Origin: Desmodesmus armatus
Lineage: Eukaryota; Chlorophyta; Chlorophyceae; Sphaeropleales; Scenedesmaceae
Length of the DNA: 64,000 nt
Reading direction: 5' to 3'
Assembly: GCA_007449985.2 (NCBI GenBank)
Contig: VIIQ02000143.1
Span: 1 to 64,000 of the forward strand
Position numbers and translations under genes: made by a program. Below are positions 39,135 through 52,190 of the stretch, one piece after another. The first letter of the stretch is position 1. The number at the start of each line of letters is the position of its first letter. A model generated the notes under the pieces. It made no database searches, had not been told where the DNA came from, and saw nothing but the letters and a program-made list of their open reading frames with translations.

Positions 39135-42065
39135 TAACTGTTATTTATGTCAGTGACAACAGGATGAGTTGGTTTTGGTGCGTGAGGGCTTTGTTGATGT
39201 CCTTGCCATTGCATCGATTGTGCAGCGGTGTTTGCTGTTGTTTTGAAAACTGCCGGACAAGGCCAGGCCAATGTTGGCTTGCAAGCCTTGTGGGGTACTT
39301 TTCGGACAAAGCCATGGTGTCCATCTCACCCAGCAGGATGGCAGTACTATTGCCAGGCTGGCAGCCTGAAGGTCGCCTTTGGAGGCTGTCCTGCCACAAC
39401 AGTGGCAGGTGTTGTGATTTGGTGATATGTGCTGCTGTTGCATTGCCAGCGGCTGCCAGGCCGTCCCTTGCACTGTCACAGAATACAGCCAGAGTGTTGG
39501 GTACCCTGCCAGGCCTAGTGAGTGCCAGCTGACATCATAGTATGCGTATGGCGGACACATGAATGTCGTCTGTAGTCCAACTACAGGGGCCCTGGTGCTG
39601 TACCGCTCAGCTTGAAGCTGAGCTGCCTTGATTGATGCCAGTGCCAAACTGGCGATCACAGCACCATTAGATGTACTACAAAGGCTATGTATGCACATGG
39701 TCTTGCATCATGGCATTGCACTCAATAAGTAGTGTTGACACGGTGCATGGCATGAGCTGCTTGCTTTTGCCACAGGGTCAATGCGAGCACCTGTTGAGTG
39801 CAACGTTGTCCTGTATTAGAGGAGAGCGAGTGGCTGATGCTTGTGGTGTGTGCACAGTTGACTTCTTGGCTTGTTGACAAAGGCATGCTTTCTGAGGTAC
39901 CGCTGTCCTACAAATAGTTCTGCCAACATCGGATCTCTAGCTTCACTCAAGCCACTGGCATTAGGGTCGCTACTGTATAGTTTGCAAGTGCCGGTGCCAG
40001 CCCAGCGATGCTGGCACAAGAGCGAGACTCACACCACAAGGCCAACAACAACTGACACTGTGCAACTCAGCCGGCAAGATCTTCACTGCGATGACAACAC
40101 AGCCAATGGGGGGAGTGCTATGTTACATAAAAGTTTTCGCCAAACAACAATGGGCATTGTCCACCAGGGTCGAGCCAGGTGAAACCTTTGTGACCCCCCG
40201 CGTTGGTTTGCACCACCTACACCGGGTTGACCAAATAAGGCAGAACCACCATGACTGCAGCAAGTGCTAGCCATGCTAGGAACCTAGTGTGCGCAGAGGT
40301 GAAGGCGGACTACTAGACCAATGCCATGAAAACACAGCGTTGGGAGTCGGGATGTAGGTAGGGCATCAGGGGTTCTGGACCCCAAAACCGCAACCCCCAC
40401 CATCTCCACCATGAGACTTGCAGGGCTAAAGATGCCAGTAGGTGTTGAGAAGCGCCAATGAGATCACACTGACACGAAAGACAACACAGCTACCTATTAC
40501 GCTTGTGGTCAACTTGAGTAGCACACAACATAGTAGCACACCACTTCTTTCCGTTGACAGACACGGCAGCTTCAGCCTCTGCGATATACTACAACCGCAC
40601 TACATAGAGTTAAGAGTCAAAGCTTTGCCGCATGCACGCACAACATTGCCGTGCAAGGGATCAGCAGCACCAGTGACAATGCGGCCGGCGCTAGAGGGAA
40701 CATGACAGCAGTGACGACAGCAGAAGAGGGCAGAGCCAAAAGCAAACAAAGGCAGCACACACATGGCATGCTAACACAGCCACAAGAGAAGGCGAGGGGT
40801 GGCTGTGTTGAACATCAAGAATACTTGCCGCATTGGCTAGTGTGCTTGATCACAACCAAGCATAGGCAATTCACACGCACTCGAGGTAGTGACAAGGCCC
40901 CCAGCTTGAAGAGTAAATGCTGCCCTGAGTGGGCAGACGGAGGTTGTCAATATCCATACGCAACCCATCTCTGGACTGCAAACCTTGCGGTTTGGCCAAG
41001 CGCATCATGGGCTGCCGAGCGCGCACCCAGTCAATGTCAACACGCCACAGTTTGCACCCCTGTCCCACCCTAAGCCTTCTGCAGGCAGGGCCAGGCACTT
41101 TGCCTGGCATGAAAGCAACACGAGCAGCAATGCAAATAAGGTGTAGCTGTATCGTCCATGGCTGGACTTGCACACACACCCCAATTGGCCTCAGCCAATC
41201 ACACCCGCACAAGTGATATCCAACATGAGAAAGGCAGAACTTGCCTGATAGACGGCACCCAACAGAACAGGGAGGATCACTGCCCAGTACTAATCAGTAC
41301 TGCATCAGCTGCATTACACAGGAAATGTGATCACCAGCGACCCTAGACACCCCCCACCCCACCCAGACACACTGAAGGCAGGTACCCTTCACAGAGAGAG
41401 GTGCACGTGTCTGCCTGCCTGCCTCACAACATGGCAAAAGCCCGCAAACACTCAATGGCATTCAAACTGTCACAGTGCACAGTGCACTGAGCAGTACGCC
41501 GACATGTAATGGGCTGTGTGTGCAGAGCACACGCCCGTTGCTGCACTGTAGATATGTGCACAATTGTGCAACCCGCAAGCGCCCGTGTGGCAGCAGCAGC
41601 AGCAGCCATGCTGGCTGACTAATCAACAAGAGCGGCAGGGTTGTGGTGTGGAAATCAGCAACACACTGGCCATGGGTAGTTCATCACTCACAGGACCGAC
41701 ACTCATCACTCTTGGCATCACTTGCAATGGAGCAAGCACCCAGCACAACCAACAGCCCTACAGACGCACCCCCCCCCCCCCCCCCGACACACAGCCCTGA
41801 ACAAAACAGCACTGCAAGGGAGCAAGAACACGGCACAATCACACCCTCAAGCCCAGCACCATCCACACCACCCAGCAGACAACCCTCTACCAAACAGTAC
41901 TGTTCCGTACCGCAGTGCACATCAGTGTGATCAACAGTACATGTTCTGCCTCCTGGGTAGATTGCCAGCAAAACAGCACCACATGCACACCAGCCACACT
42001 GCCCTGCACTGTGTGCGGTTGACGAGTGTGTTGCAACTTGCCAAGTGCTCAGTCAGCACAATTCA
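39135..42065. other. intergenic region
   Basis: No gene recognised. It contains the third copy of the dispersed ~60-bp repeat (40539-40596), a poly-C tract near 41770 and short CAG repeats near 41595. The CYP exon-copy zone starts at its right end. Confidence 0.5.
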
Positions 42066-42150
42066 CATCCGATCTACCACCCTCAAGCTGTGCGTGGTGT
42101 GGGCAGCAGCAACATGCTCTTGTCCACCCCAACCTCCAGGAGTGCCACAG
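42066..42150 (-). repeat. copy of the last CYP exon end
   Basis: Downstream of the stop lies a second version of the exon 9 end, reading VDKSMLLLPTPRTA before a stop. It resembles the functional VDKGMWLLPTPRTVA, so the terminal exon has been duplicated too. Confidence 0.75.
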
Positions 42151-42299
42151 TGCTGACCAACCACCACACATCAACGCCCAAAGCTGCGCGGCTGCAGAAG
42201 ATCACAGGTAGCAACACTGCACTGCACTGCACAGCTTTGACGAGGCCCTATAGTGCAGCGCAGCGCGTTTCGATGCAGCACAATGCACATACGATCTCC

Positions 42300-43029
42300 T
42301 CAAGCTACTGTGCGTGGAGTGGGCAGCAGCCACATGCCCTTGTCCACCCTCAGCTCCAGAGCTGCCACTGTGCTGGCCAACACCCCCTCAGGGCCCCCCA
42401 TGCAGGGGGCCAGCTGCCACTTGAAGCTGGACAGCAGCAGCACCATCAACACCTGCAGGCGGGAACGGGGTGGGGGAGAAGGGGTGGATGGATGGGAGAG
42501 CATCACTCCATACTTGCATATCGATCTGTGCTTCAAACACCATCTTCAAGTTCCTCCTCAAAAATGCAGAACTGATTACGCGGCTATAACATAGCCGCGT
42601 AATCAGGCCAAGGAAACAAGCCATGGGACAAGTATGGGGCCCTAGCAGTTGGGGCACTCTACAAAGGTCCCACCACACAGCAGAGGACGGCATGATGCGT
42701 ACCGCAGCCACCTGCCAACCCACATTGAACTGCAGGTAAGCCAGCTGCTGTGCCACATATGCCGCGGGTCTTGCCCGTGCTGCTGCAGGTTGCATCACTG
42801 CATGGTTCTCACCAGCTGGCCCAACGGCGGCCCGTTGCTAGCAAAATTGCCACTACAGCCACCAGCACAGAGCCCCTGAAGCAAGTACTCCACCCCACCT
42901 TGAGTTGTGTGTAGGCCAGCTGCTGTGCCACACAGGCCTTGGGTCCAATGCCAAACGGTACAAAGCGGTTGGCACCTGTCGCGGGGTGCACACTGCTGCC
43001 GGGCTCCAGCCAGCGCTCAGGACGGAACT

Positions 43030-43064
<35 letters not shown>

Positions 43065-43605
43065 GCGGTGGTGGCAGGGTTATTGTCACAGCAAGGTCAA
43101 GGCGTTACCCCTGAGGGCAGCTATACTTAGCAAGGGCTGGCCCTACGTGCAAAGCAAGGTGTTCACGTTTTGGGATGCTGGTGCTGGAAGTTTGCGCACC
43201 AAACCCCCGCCCTACCCCTCTGAAGAGAGTGCACCTTCTATCCTGCCCCCCCCACCCCACACACACACACACACACACAATCCACCATCAAGGCTGGCGC
43301 ATACAAACAGCCAAACATGTTGGTGACTTTAATTCTCTGCCTCGCTTGCCCCTCTCATGCGAGCCCCGGCCCCCCTCCCATTTCGCCAGCAAGATGCCTG
43401 TACCACCAGACAGTTCTGCTGTAGCAGCACAGTATGTTACCATTGTATAACCCCCAACTTTGTACAGTAACACGTCACACGTTGCATGATTCCTTGCACG
43501 ATCACGATTCCTTGCAGATTTACCCATTACCTACCTCTGTGGGTGCATCCCAGTTTCCTGAGTACATCATGAGGCTGTAGATGCAGGGGAACACGATGTA
43601 CATCC

Positions 43606-43641
<36 letters not shown>

Positions 43642-45879
43642 GCCCCCCCCCCCCCGGGGTGACTTCCCCCCTTCCCCGTTCTCACACTTACCTCTGTGGG
43701 TGCGTCCCAGTTTCCTGAGTACATCATGAGGCTGTAGATGCAGGGGAACACGATGGTGCCTGCAGGGACCTGGTAGGGACCAACCTGGGTTGTCTGCTGA
43801 GTCATCCTGTGAGGGGGGGGGACAAGCAGCAGGTTACAAGGTGGATTAGACATCCTGTGAGGAAGGGGGGAGACAGCAGCAGAATGCTAGGTTGGAGGTG
43901 GGTGAAGCAGCAGCACAGTGGCAGCAGCCACACTCACAGACATGCCCCATCCCTCACACACACTGGCATGCACTTGTAGTGCAGTGAGGCAGCTGTTTCA
44001 CCCTCTCTCTGTCACTCACCCCCCCCTTCATATATACCTCCCATGGACCTACACAAACCCCATGTTCACCTGCTGTAGACGAAACACCATTACTGCCGTC
44101 CACCGCCTCCCTCTCAACATTCCCCCTCATGTGTCAACACCCCCCTCCTCACACCACACACACCTCTCCAAAAGTCCCCTGTCCAACCCCCACCCCCACA
44201 CACCTTGATGCTGCCATTACCCCAGCAGGGAACAGCCTCATCGCTTCCTGCAGCACCGCAGTGCAGTAGGGCAGCTGCCCCCCCCCCCTATACACACCAA
44301 CACATTCACCCCCCCCCCCATCCCCCTCCTCACTCCCCCCCCCCCCACCCCCACCCCCACCCCCACACACCTTGATGCTGCCATTACCCCAGCAGGGAAC
44401 AGCCTCATCGCTTCCTGCAGCACCGCAGTGCAGTAGGGCAGCTGCCCCCCCCCCCTATACACACCAACACATTCACCCCCCCCCCCCCCCCATCCGCCTC
44501 CTCACTCCCCCCCCCCCACACACCTTGATGCTGCCATTACCCCAGCAGGGAACAGCCTCATCGCCTCCTGCAGCACCGCAGTGCAGTAGGGCAGCTGCTT
44601 CAGCAGCTCCAGGCTCAGACCAGCAGCAGCAGCAGCGGGGTCACCATTGCAGGGCAGTCCTGCTGCTCGCAGCTCCTGCATCACTCGAGCCTCTGCATCT
44701 GGGTGCTGGATCAACAGGAACCTGGACATGTTGTGAGGGACAAAGAAGGGTAAAAGGGAGCGGCAGAAGCAATTTGGGTTGGAAGTCAGCGGTGCTTTTT
44801 CCCTCTTCCCTCTGCAAACCCTGCTGTAAGCAACTGCGAGACTGCCTCTGCCGCACCTGGTGATGATGCAACGTTTACTGTGCGTACCCACACACTTTTA
44901 CCCAACCTCTGATTGTCATAACTTTGGATGGTGGATGCATTGGCTGGATGCACTCCCTGAGTACACACACACACACATCAAGTGAGAATGCATGACCACA
45001 CATGCACTCCCTCTGCTGGAACACACAGTTGCATTGCACCACTCATGGACATCCGATGATGATGGGTGTGACACCCATCATATATTTTGATATACTCCAT
45101 CCAAATGGAGTACACTTGATATTGACTCCCTTGCATGCTACTGCCCGTTCCCTTGCCACAACCCTCCAATTCACCACACACTCACACAACACCTTCTTGC
45201 AGCCCCCCCCCCCCCTCCCTCTGCATACTCACAGTGTCCATGCCATTGTCCAGGGTATGGACTCCTGGCCCACAGTCTCAAGGAACAACTCAGCCTGAAG
45301 GGCCTGGGACATACGCAGCAAACAGAAGCAGCAGCAGCAGCAGCAGCAGCAGCAATGGTTGGGGCCTGGTGCTGATAGGGCACCAGTGAGCAGCAGCCAT
45401 CCACCGCTATCACCCGAGGCAACTGTTCTCCCCTAAGTGCCTCCATCAGCCCCGCCAGGCAGCCCACCAACCTGCCCCCCCCCCCCCCCCCGGGCTGGGC
45501 CCGCCCCCCCCCCCCCCCCCCTCTGCTGTCGCGGACCCCTTTCTCAGCCCCCTCACATTGCTGGACCCCCCCCCCCTCACCTCATGGCTGAAGAGCTCCC
45601 CAGTGTGTGGCTCCCTCAGCTTTGCCAGGCACCCCACCAGGCTGGCATCCACACCGCTGCTCACACTCACAGCAGCAACAGCATGCCCGCCACCCCCACT
45701 GCCACTGCGCCCTGCCTCGGCAGCAGCAGCAGACAGGCCGTCAGCAGCAGCAGCAGTACTGCTGCTGCTGCTGCTGCTGCTGATCTTCTTCCTGTGAGCC
45801 TCCACATGGCTTGCCAGTGTGTCTGTGAGTTGCATCAGGCGGTTGCGCTGAGCATGGAAGTCACGGGACTCCTGGGGAT

Positions 45880-45916
<37 letters not shown>

Positions 45917-47772
45917 GAGGAGGAATTTGGTGAGTGTGTCTGTGAGTTGCATCAGGCGGTTGCTTCGGGGATGGAGGGCACAGAACCCGTGTGGGGAGAG
46001 AGGGGGCGTTTGTCCAGGGTTTGGAAAGAAAGATGGTGGTGAAAACCATCACGCCACTCACAAGCACAACAGTCTGCTCGTGATCCACACCGTGTTACCC
46101 CCTCATTGACCTTACCTTCCGCTTTTGCATGCCCCCCCCCCCAAACAACCCTTCCTCCACCCTGCCACCACACGATCTTCACCAACCACATGCGCCCGCC
46201 CCCCCCAAAAAAACCACGCACCTGGCACAGTCCTGGTATGCCGAGGTACAGCCACTTCTTCCAAGGCTGTGACAGGAAGCTGTTGGTAATGGCGATCAAA
46301 CCGCTCACATCTGCTGCAGCCTGCTGGTAATCCACACTGCCCAGGGCCTCAGCCGGGATCCTCAAGAACCCCTCTGTTAGAACCCTCGTAGTCGCTGCAA
46401 AGATCTCCTCGTCGATACACACCGCGCGCCCCACTGCTGCCGCCGCTGCTGCCGCTGCTGCTGTGTCACTCGAGTGACACCCGAGTGACGTGGCGTCGAT
46501 GCTGCAGGTGCGGCTGAGGCTCTGGCGGCTGGCTTCAATGCTGCTGCGGCGGCTGGCGTCGATGCTGCTGCTGCGGCTGAGTTTGCTTGCAGCAGCAGCA
46601 GCGTCACCGGGGGATATGCTTGCGGCAGCAGCAGTAGCGTCACTCGAGAGTATGCTTGCAGCAGCAGCAGCAGCAGCAGCAGGGGGGCCTGGCGGCTCCA
46701 GCCAAGCCGTTCCGTCAGCGATGCGTTGGCAGATATGGGTGTAGCAGCGGACCAGGGTGGGAAAGTTCTCTCTGTAGCAGCAGCAGCAACAGCAACAGCA
46801 GCAGCAGCAGCAGCAGCAAGGCCTTGTTGAGGAAGCCTTCTCTTGACGGGGACCGACAGCGACACCCCCAACCCCACATCTTAGAACCACCGTCAGCTGC
46901 TAGCAATTGCTGCCCCTTGCTGAAACCTGCTGTTGCCCCTCCAGCACAATTGCCCCCCCCCCCCCTCTCGCCTGCACCCCACCCCTTCCCACTGCCCCCA
47001 CCCCGCCCCCAACACACAACAGTCCCCTACCCTGCGTGCTGCCCCCCACCTGATGGCCACCATGCTGTAAGCTGGTGCAATGCCCTTCCTGATGGTCCTC
47101 CAGCGCTCCTCATCTAGCTCAGTCATGATGGCGTGCTGCCCAGACATGCCGTGAGCCTGTGGGTGTGGACAGAGATACAGATTCACGCATGAACGCACAC
47201 ATATAGAGGGACACCCAAGGGGTGAGTTATTTGTGTGAGACTGCCACTCTGGTGTGGCCCTTGATTGCTCCCTGACTGTCCCATCACATAGTTCATCCCC
47301 AGTTTCTCAAAACAGAAACGGTAAACAAACCATTCAAGAACGGTTGTTCATCTCCCCACCGCTTCCCAGCCTGACACCCTCGGTCCCCCTTGCATGCAAC
47401 CACCTCCCAACCGCCAACCAGACCAACAGCAGCACTTACCGCATCATATGTGGCATACTCCGGTGCACGCCTGTAGCACTCGTTAGGTCCTTTCGCCAGC
47501 AGCTGAGCAGCAACCTGAGGATCTGCTACTAACACAACGTCCCTATGGAAAATCCTCAACCGCACTACAGCACCCAGTTTCTCGTGCCACTTCAGGAACT
47601 GCTGGTGGGGGTTGTACACACATAGCGACAGCTGAATGAGCTGCCCTACGTAAGGAAGGCCCCACGGAGTAGGGATTTTGAAGAGATCGAGAGTTGTCCA
47701 GCGGCGAAGGAAGCTGTAGGTGACAGCAGCACCTGCCAGCAGCAGTAGCCAGGGTGGCACCCCATAGTCCAT
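42300..47772 (-). CDS. cytochrome P450 monooxygenase, 648 aa
   Basis: Exons 47772-47440, 47156-47050, 46771-46222, 45871-45581, 45303-45233, 44721-44524, 43806-43692, 43027-42899 and 42452-42300 join in phase. The N-terminus has a membrane anchor (WLLLLAGAAVTYSF) and a Pro-rich hinge (IPTPWGLPYVG), so it is probably ER-bound. The I-helix region reads ETVGQESIPW (a variant of AGxDTT), the K-helix has EAMR (ExxR), then FRPERW (PERF motif) and the haem loop FGIGPKACVA with the Cys ligand. The usual Arg and final Gly of FxxGxRxCxG are Lys/Ala here. Ala/Ser-rich insertions in exons 3 and 4 lengthen the protein beyond the usual ~500 aa. P450 family and substrate unknown. The ATG is chosen because the open frame upstream lacks another ATG. 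Confidence 0.88.
42572..42606. repeat. 16-bp perfect hairpin in the last CYP intron
   Basis: Arms 42572-42587 and 42591-42606 are exact reverse complements around an AAC loop. It lies between the last exon and the decayed copy of the haem-binding exon. Confidence 0.92.
42683..44447 (-). repeat. truncated copies of CYP exons 6, 7 and 8
   Basis: A decayed copy of the haem exon end (VAQQLAYLQFN) lies at about 42683-42780. The exon 7 end with a GTAGGT donor is copied at about 43535-43602. The exon 6 end (LPYCTAVLQEAMRLFPAGV plus donor) is copied twice, at 44367-44447 and 44200-44277, almost unchanged. Long poly-G tracts (poly-C on the plus strand, for example 43601-43660) separate them. Confidence 0.85.
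45390..45965 (-). repeat. partial copies of CYP exon 4
   Basis: The exon 4 end is copied, diverged, at about 45390-45470 (LVGCLAGLMEALRGEQL versus LVGCLAKLREPHTGELF). A fragment of its start (RLMQLTDTL) recurs at about 45935-45965 upstream of the real exon. Confidence 0.65.
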
Positions 47773-50195
47773 GGTCTTTACTGCGATTATGAGACCTTCG
47801 ATGCCTGGTTCAATGAAGGTGTATCTGTTTGAAACGTCCACGAATAGATTTAGGCCGAAGCAGGGTCAAGAAGGGCGGTGGAATAGGAGTTGTGCGAGGG
47901 AGGGGATGTCCCTGGCAACACAAGCAACCTGGCGATAGCAAAGATAGATTTACGATCCTCATCAAGGTCATTCTCTGACAATGGGCTGTGTTCGCGTGCC
48001 TACAAATGTTTTTTGGGCAAAGTGTGACGCGACGTGTGTGGCACCCCATGCACTGCCCATGCGCACCATGTAGGCATTGCAAGACATTCGATCACTGCTC
48101 TTTATCGTATGAGACTGCAGTTGTGGCTTCTGTCTGGTGGATCGTCCGGTCAGCTGGTACTTGCAAGTGTGGTGGTCCTGTTTTTTGACACTGTGTGGAC
48201 CAGACTCAGAGAGTCCATATCGGAAGCTGAAAGTCCCTTGGCAAGACAAAACTCAAGATCAGATGTGCTGAAACACATATTTTGTAAGAGTGAGCAGACG
48301 ATGGAGCTACAGCATGAATGCCATGTACTTCCTTCATGCAGACTCTTGCCAGCCACCGCAACTGATCACAGCTTACAGGCATGCAAGTACCATATGGCTG
48401 AACACACTTCACAGCAAGGGGAAACCCCTATCTGTGTGAAAACATCAGCCACACCCAGCAAAATGAAATCCCAATTCACAAGCCACAGCAACAACGGCAC
48501 CGAGGTGAATATCCCACCCCAGCCGTTTCTGGTTGCTGCAGAAGTCGTCCTTGTGAAGCAAGGCCATGAGTGGCAGAAACGCAGCTGTGCAGTCTGAAAA
48601 CAGGCGACCGTACTGTCTCGGTGTCACGAGAAAGAGCATAGGACGACAACACACAGGCGATAGCGGCTACCCACTCACGGCACATGCGCAAAGGTGCTAC
48701 GTCCTTCACAGGACAGACAACCACTTCCTTGACATGAGCATGCAGCAGCCGGGAGCGCATGCCGCAATCCCTTTTGCCCGTATGCCATCGATCATAATGA
48801 AACACAGGGTTTAGGCCCCAACCCCTCAGCTCTCAACCCCAAATCCCTGGCACAGCTGCAGTCATCGGGTGGCCGCCACCCATAGACACAAACAGGCGAG
48901 CAACTGCTGCTTGAACGATACCCCTGCACAACCATCTGTTGCAGGGTGGTTGACGCAAACACCCTCAAGGCTTGCCGTGGACCGCAGCTCTGATTGCAAT
49001 ACCTCTCACACCCTACCTCCACTACATGTTGACCCTAGTGGCAGGTTTGTCCACCATCCAACAGCATCTGTCCAGCAAACAACAGCATCTGATAATACAG
49101 ACACCTAAGCTGCAGAGGCAGCACGGGCCGCCAAACAACCACGAGCCCACACAATCCAGGTTGGGACCGTCTCTGGCCATCTCGGGCAGCTGCAGCTGGC
49201 TTGACTGGGTGCCTGCCGGCCCGCTGCCAATGCAATTTTACCGCAACAACTTCACAAAGACACAACCAGGGTCACTGCCAGAATAGAGTGGAGGTCCCGC
49301 ACCCCTTCCACTACTACCAAATCAGCCCACACAATCCAGGTTGGGCCACCTCTGGCACTCAAGGCAGCTGGCTTGACTGGGTGCCTGCCGACCCGCTGCC
49401 AACACAATCTTGCAGCAACAAAGTCCACAAAGTCCTACTGCCAGCATGCCACAGCAGTTGACCAAGCCATCAAGTTCTGGAGAGGCCCTCTCCATACGGA
49501 TGTGATATCAGATGTGGGAAACACCACTAGACACACAAGACTTGCATACATAGCATCTTAACAGCAGGTCAGCATCAACAACGCGGATGGGCACAACTCA
49601 GCAACGGCAAGACTGGAAGTCACCAGTCAGACAGGGCCAGCATCTGTGCTTGCATGTGGTGCTGCACATGTGACGTGGTTGTGCAATCCACACAGCAGTT
49701 GGAAACAGCCAGTTCGAACCAGCACACAGGATCCTAGCTGCCAAAAGGCACTCGTTGAACCCAACCCAGCAGCATTTAGTGCCTGTGGACAAGAGATAAG
49801 TACCACTGCGCTGGCCCACAGGGTCACCAACATCCGTCACTTGAGCAAAAAGGCCTACAACCACACACACCCACAACAAGGTTTGAACCTTTGACCTACA
49901 ACCAAGGTCACCTTCGACCTACAACCTGGTCTGGTGTGAGACACAGCGCACAAACTCAGGGGTGTTGACCGCCGGGCTGCAGGCTTCCACTGGTGTGGCA
50001 CATGCATTCCCGCAGCCACATTGTGACACCATTGTGCCTTGACAAGCAACCCCCGAGAGATCCGGGGCTGGGGTGACAGGGCAGAGCAGGACAGGAATAG
50101 CCACCGCCCTGACAACAGCACCCCGATGGTACCGTACCTGGTACATCTGGCCTTCACATCAGTGACCTGTGCTGGTGATCTGCCTAAAAATCAAG

Positions 50196-50260
50196 GGTTA
50201 GGGTTAGGGTTTAGGTGGGGGTACCCTAAACCCTAACCCTAAACCCTAAAACCCTGAAAG
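50196..50260. repeat. interstitial telomere repeats, inverted
   Basis: G-rich units (GGGTTAGGGTTAGGGTTTAG) are followed, after a short GTGGGGGTA spacer, by C-rich units (CCCTAAACCCTAACCCTAAA). Unit length varies between TTAGGG, TTTAGGG and TTTTAGGG. The two arms face each other. Confidence 0.9.
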
Positions 50261-50699
50261 TATCTAGTTGTACCCCCCACCCCCCCAATATCTCACCAGT
50301 GGTGAGGAGTAGTGCCAGAAAGTAGCACAGTGGTACGTTTGCTGAGCAGCAGTGCCAGAAGGTGGCAAGAAGAACTGCGCCGGGCCCACAATTCAGGCCC
50401 ACAGGGGCATGGATACTACCACATCCACCAGTCTTGTCAAAAGACCGCAGCCGGCACAGTAGCCAAAGGACAGATCAATAGGGGGCACACCCCCAGGCTA
50501 GGTGCGCATAGGGGCTGTTCCCAAGAGCAACAGCATGTGTAATGAGCGCATTCGAGTGAGGGGACCAAGCCCCCCCCCCCACCACACCACACACGCGGGG
50601 CAGACATGGGCCGCTGAAACTGCCATGCATCTGCCGTGTATCTGCAATCAGACTGGTAGAGTTGCTCAAACAGCAGCAAAGCTCCAACAAAGCCTTCTT

Positions 50700-51080
50700 G
50701 GCTGAGCCATCAGCCAGGCTGAAAAACAGCAACAAACTGCCTACGACATGCAGCACTGCCTGTGCTCTGTACAAGCAGCGGTGCAGCAGCAGTGAAGCTC
50801 CTAGAACAAAGCCATCAGCCAGGCTGAGAAACAGCAATGCAGCACGCACAACAAACCATCTGCCTACGGCTCGCAGCACTGCCTGTGCTATGTATAAGCA
50901 GCGGTGCAGCAGCAGTGAAGCTCCTAGAACAAAGCCATCAGCCAGGCTGTAAAACAGCAATGCAGCCCCTCGCAACGAACCAACTGCCTACAAGGGCTTG
51001 TGGTACTGCCTGTGTTCTGTATCAGAAGAGATGCAGCAGCAGTGAAGCTCCTAGAACCAAGCCAGCAGACAGGCTGACCA
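50700..51080. repeat. 105-127-bp tandem repeat, about 3.5 units
   Basis: A GCCATCAGCCAGGCTG block recurs at 50706, 50811 and 50934 and, changed, at 51061. Each is preceded by GCAGCAGCAGTGAAGCTCCTAG, except the first. No coding sense is apparent. Confidence 0.85.
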
Positions 51081-51286
51081 ACATCAATGCAGCCCTCACC
51101 GTCGTCCCGCCCGCAAGCTTGCATGGTACCGCATGTACCTGGTCTGTCAACTTGTATGGCATACAGCTTGGTCAAGGAGCTGCGCTGTTTGTGTTGATTC
51201 AAGCAGGGTCGCCAACCCAACATTGAACACACCACATGCCTGTAAGCCCATGGCTGATCTCAAGCCTAGTGCCAAAAACCACAACG

Positions 51287-51440
51287 CCTCAAAACCCACT
51301 GTCCTGAGGCCTGATCCTGAGCCCTGCGCCCCAAGCCATCAAAACCCAATGTCCTAAGCCCCGATCCTGAGCTTGCACCCCAAACCACCGAACCCCACTG
51401 TCCTTGGCCGTGATCATGAGCATACACCCTAACCCACAAA
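51287..51440. repeat. 50-bp tandem repeat, three diverged units
   Basis: Blocks of the type TCAAAACCCAMTGTCCT followed by GATCCTGAG start at about 51288, 51338 and 51388. Confidence 0.75.
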
Positions 51441-52190
51441 GCATCAAAACTACCCCGCCCATGGCCACACCCACAGCGCCACCACAAACGTTGCTGCCAC
51501 CAACCATCAACATCACAGCTTGCCTGCATGCATGTGCACACTAAGGGTAGCTGATCAGCCCTACCCCCGGGCCCCTGGTTGTGCAAACCCCATCTGAGCC
51601 CCAGCTGACAATCCAAACCGCAACTGATTGCCTGCACAACCACTTACATTATATGCCTTTGCGCTCACACATACACAACCCATGTCAAGGCTGCTGCACA
51701 GGCTGCGCAGCGCAGCAACATGCTGTGCAGACATATTCACAGACAACTGCAAGTCCACCTTCTCAGCCACACATGCTCTCACATGATTGCCTGTGCGCTT
51801 CCACATGCACAACCCTGCCCGGGCTGCTTCACACCTTGCACACGCCACGGGGTGACACACAGTGCAAACTCACAACAAACCACCAGACACTCATTCGCGC
51901 GGCTGTTGGCAACAGACGCCCACAGGGGTGCCACGCGCAGCTGCAACAGCAGCAATGCGGCCCATCGACGCCCATGACGTGAGCAGCAGCCGCAACTTCC
52001 CCGATCAACCTGATGCCGCGTTTTCCAGCAGCAGCAAATGCATGCCGCACCATGCACGCTGATCGATCACCTTCGCAACCACACCACCACACACGCAGAA
52101 GTTGCCAGCGGTATCCCTCGCCTGAAACTTGCGTAACACAAACCGTCACATCCACATATGCCTGCTTCCGCACTGCGTGGCACGATGCCT

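Larger units (their letters stand above)
47773..52190. other. intergenic region rich in tandem repeats
   Basis: No gene recognised. It contains a ~180-bp direct repeat (about 49146-49282 and 49325-49441), an inverted interstitial telomere repeat (50196-50260), a 105-127-bp tandem repeat (50700-51080) and a 50-bp tandem repeat (51287-51440). The left end is the CYP upstream region. Confidence 0.6.

Noticed and set aside
43601..43660. Poly-C run as a distinct functional element
   Set aside because: It is one of many intronic G/C tracts in the window, and its exact length is likely affected by sequencing error; treated under the intron-architecture finding.
49700..49930. tRNA-like T-loop strings (GTTCGAACC, GGTTTGAACC)
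   Set aside because: No cloverleaf, anticodon arm or paired acceptor stem could be drawn around them.
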